A stretch of DNA of 64,000 nt, from the NCBI GenBank assembly GCA_965208975.1, contig CBDBQH010000003.1, forward strand, positions 1,116,001 to 1,180,000. The letters run 5' to 3'. The notes under the pieces are model-generated. The model searched no databases and was not told the DNA's origin. It was given only the letters and a program-made list of their open reading frames with translations. This DNA is from G963663315 sp965208975. GTDB lineage: Bacteria; Pseudomonadota; Gammaproteobacteria; Arenicellales; Poriferihabitantaceae. The stretch's first letter is position 1, and every line of letters starts with the position of its first letter. Below, piece after piece: positions 62,026-64,000 of the stretch. The position numbers and the translations under genes are program-made.

Positions 62026-63224
62026 AATGTGCTGGTTTCGATGGATATGTCACAATTCGACATGGAAAAGTTCTCATAGCTACAGGACAAACGGCTGATA
62101 ACGGCGGGGTAACCATCCAGGCGCCGCGCGATATCCATCAAATCGAATGTATTGATGTTGGCCTGGTCTATATTGAACCGCATGGTGTCGGTATAACCCG
62201 TCACCGGCCCCTCGACCAGAGCCAGCGCCGGCCAGCCCCGCGACATAAGCTCAAGCAATACCGCGGTTCGTACCGGCGTTCCGGGCACAGTATCCGGCAT
62301 GGCGATGTCGATAGCGACCGCCCAACCCGCCGAATTCCATCTGAACTGGCCGTGCCGTTGATCCGCAAACGCTTTCGCCTGTAACGGGTATCTATATGAT
62401 TGCCCACTCAACACGACACTGGACGGGGACGTGAATTCCAGTCGCTGCAACCCATCGCCGTACAACACATCCAGGCGCCATAAGAACCGGACCAACTCGC
62501 GCAGCGTCGCGCCACCGGCATGGCTGACCATCGGAATCACCGGTTGTTGTTCGCCTGCATCAACCCGCTCATCCCGCATGACCCGCTCCCACAGCGCGCT
62601 CATGTCAACCTGACTCAGCGCCACCGCCGCGACCACGACCAGTACCGGCGCGATCATTGTCGGGTGATACAGCCGATTACGCAAAAAGACCGGGAATACC
62701 CTCTCGAAACGATAGCGCCACAAATCAAACGGAAGCGGCTCAAGCTCGACATACTGGGCGCCCGGGTCAATACGGCCTCCTGCCGTAAAACCGCGCATCA
62801 CCCGGTTTTCGACCCGGTAACGATCCAGGTATTCCAGTGCACTGTTCTCATCGACAATGCGTTCTGTCTTGACAAGCCCGTTCGCGATTTCGGCCAGATA
62901 TACGCTTGTGTCAAAAGGGATGATGACCACGAAATCATCCGGCGCATCTGGCGCTTCTCCGGTTTTTGAAAGAATCGTTGAATACCAGCTGTCCAGACTC
63001 GCCGCGATCGACACGCCCCGTTCCTCGGCGGACCACCAGACTTCAATCCCCTCGCCAGCCCTGGCCTCTACAAAACAGTACCTTGTGCGCGTTCTGGTCA
63101 GATGGCGACGCACTTCCCGCGACTTTCGCCATGGGCCGATGTCGGTCGATATCGGTAATTGCGCCGCGGCGTAAATCACGGTGACATTCCTGCCATCGAC
63201 CTGGATTCGGGATGACCAGGACAT
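62022..63224 (-). CDS. PilO-like inner-membrane pilus protein
   Basis: The protein has 400 residues. A cytoplasmic N-terminal domain (IQVDGRNVTVIYAAAQ, then CFVEARAGEGIEVWWSAEER) precedes a single membrane helix (TMIAPVLVVVAAVALS) and a periplasmic domain. This matches the PilO2 type of type IVb systems. ATG 63224 shares a base with the PilN stop (TGATG); a TTG one codon earlier is an alternative. Confidence 0.65.
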   Translation of the reverse strand: MSWSSRIQVDGRNVTVIYAAAQLPISTDIGPWRKSREVRRHLTRTRTRYCFVEARAGEGIEVWWSAEERGVSIAASLDSWYSTILSKTGEAPDAPDDFVVIIPFDTSVYLAEIANGLVKTERIVDENSALEYLDRYRVENRVMRGFTAGGRIDPGAQYVELEPLPFDLWRYRFERVFPVFLRNRLYHPTMIAPVLVVVAAVALSQVDMSALWERVMRDERVDAGEQQPVIPMVSHAGGATLRELVRFLWRLDVLYGDGLQRLEFTSPSSVVLSGQSYRYPLQAKAFADQRHGQFRWNSAGWAVAIDIAMPDTVPGTPVRTAVLLELMSRGWPALALVEGPVTGYTDTMRFNIDQANINTFDLMDIARRLDGYPAVISRLSCSYENFSMSNCDISIETSTL

Positions 63225-64000
63225 CAACCCGGGACCACGTTGGCCGTAATCATCATGACCGTCTCCCGGGAACGGTCCTGTGTGTCGCTACTGTTACCCA
63301 ATATGCCCAGATACGGAATCTTTTCCTTGCGATCACGGACCACCGCTTCCGAGAAGGACATCAATAACTTGGGTTCCCCGTCTTTCAATGACACCGACAA
63401 AACCCGGTTGAAGTCATCTGTGACAAAATTCACTCCTTCAATGCCGGCGAAATTGAAGGGTATCCGCTCAGCCGGAGTGGAACGGGATAAAGCCATCCGC
63501 AACGTGATCTGATCGTCCTGTACGGTCGGCTGCAAGTGAATCGCCAGCCCGGTTCGCAACTCCGAGAACTCGACTTCCGGAGTCCTCGATTCAGAATCGC
63601 CGCTGCCCGTCACGGTGAACGCGATTTTTGACACATAGCGTTCCGTCCGCGTCGCGTCAATGCTCGCCACGTGATTATTCAATATCTCGATCGTGTCATC
63701 ATAGGCGATACTCGTATCACCGAACTTTTTCAACCAGTTGTAAACGAATCCGCTACCCAGGTACGCGCTGTCCGGGCGAGTGACCGCTCCGGTCAAAGCC
63801 CCGGAACTGCCGGTGATATTTCCGGTAATTCCCAGTCCGATAGAGAAATTACCGCTCTGGCGCACTATATCCAGCAGTAAATTGTGTTTTTCCGAGTCGG
63901 ACACATCAACTTCCATAATCGAGATATGCACACGAACAATGGCGCTTGTCGAAGAATTGTATCGCCGGATTACCTCTTCAACCCGGCGCATTGCGCCTGG
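63224..64000 (-). CDS. PilN-like outer-membrane secretin (partial)
   Basis: The gene runs off the window end; 258 C-terminal codons are visible. The secretin core is recognisable: IVRVHISIMEVDVSDSEKHN, GLAIHLQPTVQDDQITLRM, VNFVTDDFNRVLSVSLKDGE and IPYLGILGN, ending in TVMMITANVVPG. It would form the outer-membrane channel for the pilus. Its end overlaps pilO by one to four bases. The rest of the operon (PilL/M and others) must lie beyond 64000. Confidence 0.8.
   Translation of the reverse strand, partial: PGAMRRVEEVIRRYNSSTSAIVRVHISIMEVDVSDSEKHNLLLDIVRQSGNFSIGLGITGNITGSSGALTGAVTRPDSAYLGSGFVYNWLKKFGDTSIAYDDTIEILNNHVASIDATRTERYVSKIAFTVTGSGDSESRTPEVEFSELRTGLAIHLQPTVQDDQITLRMALSRSTPAERIPFNFAGIEGVNFVTDDFNRVLSVSLKDGEPKLLMSFSEAVVRDRKEKIPYLGILGNSSDTQDRSRETVMMITANVVPG

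Noticed and set aside
1..64000. tRNA, rRNA or riboswitch genes
   Set aside because: I looked for cloverleaf-like stretches and conserved rRNA strings in the gaps between genes and saw none I could support.

Overview
This 64 kb window looks chromosomal and gammaproteobacterial. Housekeeping genes (citrate synthase, isoleucyl-tRNA synthetase, molybdopterin genes) are interspersed with dense accessory cassettes. The exact genus cannot be read from the sequence. The load of defence genes, dispersed repeats, an R64-type thin pilus operon and a tungsten aldehyde oxidoreductase operon would suit an environmental, possibly sulfur-oxidising, lineage, but that is inference. LAYOUT. (1) 1-6848 is a mosaic accessory block. 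It holds a BrnT-like toxin with a CopG-type antitoxin, two paralogous exported-protein genes each carrying a long poly-C tract just after the start codon, two DUF488 genes, a BglII-type restriction-modification pair, and copies of a GC-rich MITE-like repeat. Fragments of the antitoxin and exported-protein genes recur, so the block has been partly duplicated. (2) 6849-12377 is a minus-strand operon for a tungsten aldehyde:ferredoxin oxidoreductase (ferredoxin, catalytic and FAD subunits), two MoaD-like sulfur carriers, a small unknown protein and MoaA. (3) 12576-18243 is a plus-strand core segment: citrate synthase, a small membrane protein, a rhomboid protease, and a type 2 isoleucyl-tRNA synthetase with an altered GXHH signature. 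(4) 18274-36163 is a complete type III-B CRISPR-Cas locus: cas6, a NE0113-family CARF protein, cmr1, cas10, cmr3-cmr6, two CARF-HEPN effectors of different families, then cas2-cas1-cas1-like-cas2 and an array of 16 identical 37-bp repeats. The Cmr genes, effectors and array lie between two copies of an AAA-ATPase/PD-(D/E)XK gene (20552-22117 and 36569-38134). The array runs directly into a DUF262 gene fragment. (5) 38288-38908 is a glutathione S-transferase. (6) 39059-55146 is a second defence island. A type I R-M system (hsdR, hsdM, hsdS) and a string of uncharacterised genes (TIGR04255 family, two unknowns, an Abi_C-like protein, a divergent DUF4209/HEPN-like protein) lie between two copies of an Orc1/Cdc6-like AAA ATPase (39059-40318 and 50350-51600). 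Beyond the second copy come a 5-cytosine methyltransferase, an internally deleted GHKL ATPase, a receiver-like protein and a SAM methyltransferase. (7) 55149-64000 is a minus-strand block with two small conserved unknowns, a secreted HNH nuclease and a type IVb thin-pilus operon (PilV-like pilin back to a partial PilN secretin that runs off the window). HOW IT WORKS TOGETHER. In the CRISPR locus, Cas6 would make crRNAs for the Cmr complex. Cas10 (HD and GGDD both present) would synthesise cyclic oligoadenylates, and up to three different CARF proteins could sense or degrade them. The most novel points are the duplicated adaptation module with an apparently inactive Cas1 paralogue, the poly-C tracts that leave both exported-protein genes out of frame, and the repeated pattern of defence cassettes lying between paralogous ATPase genes.
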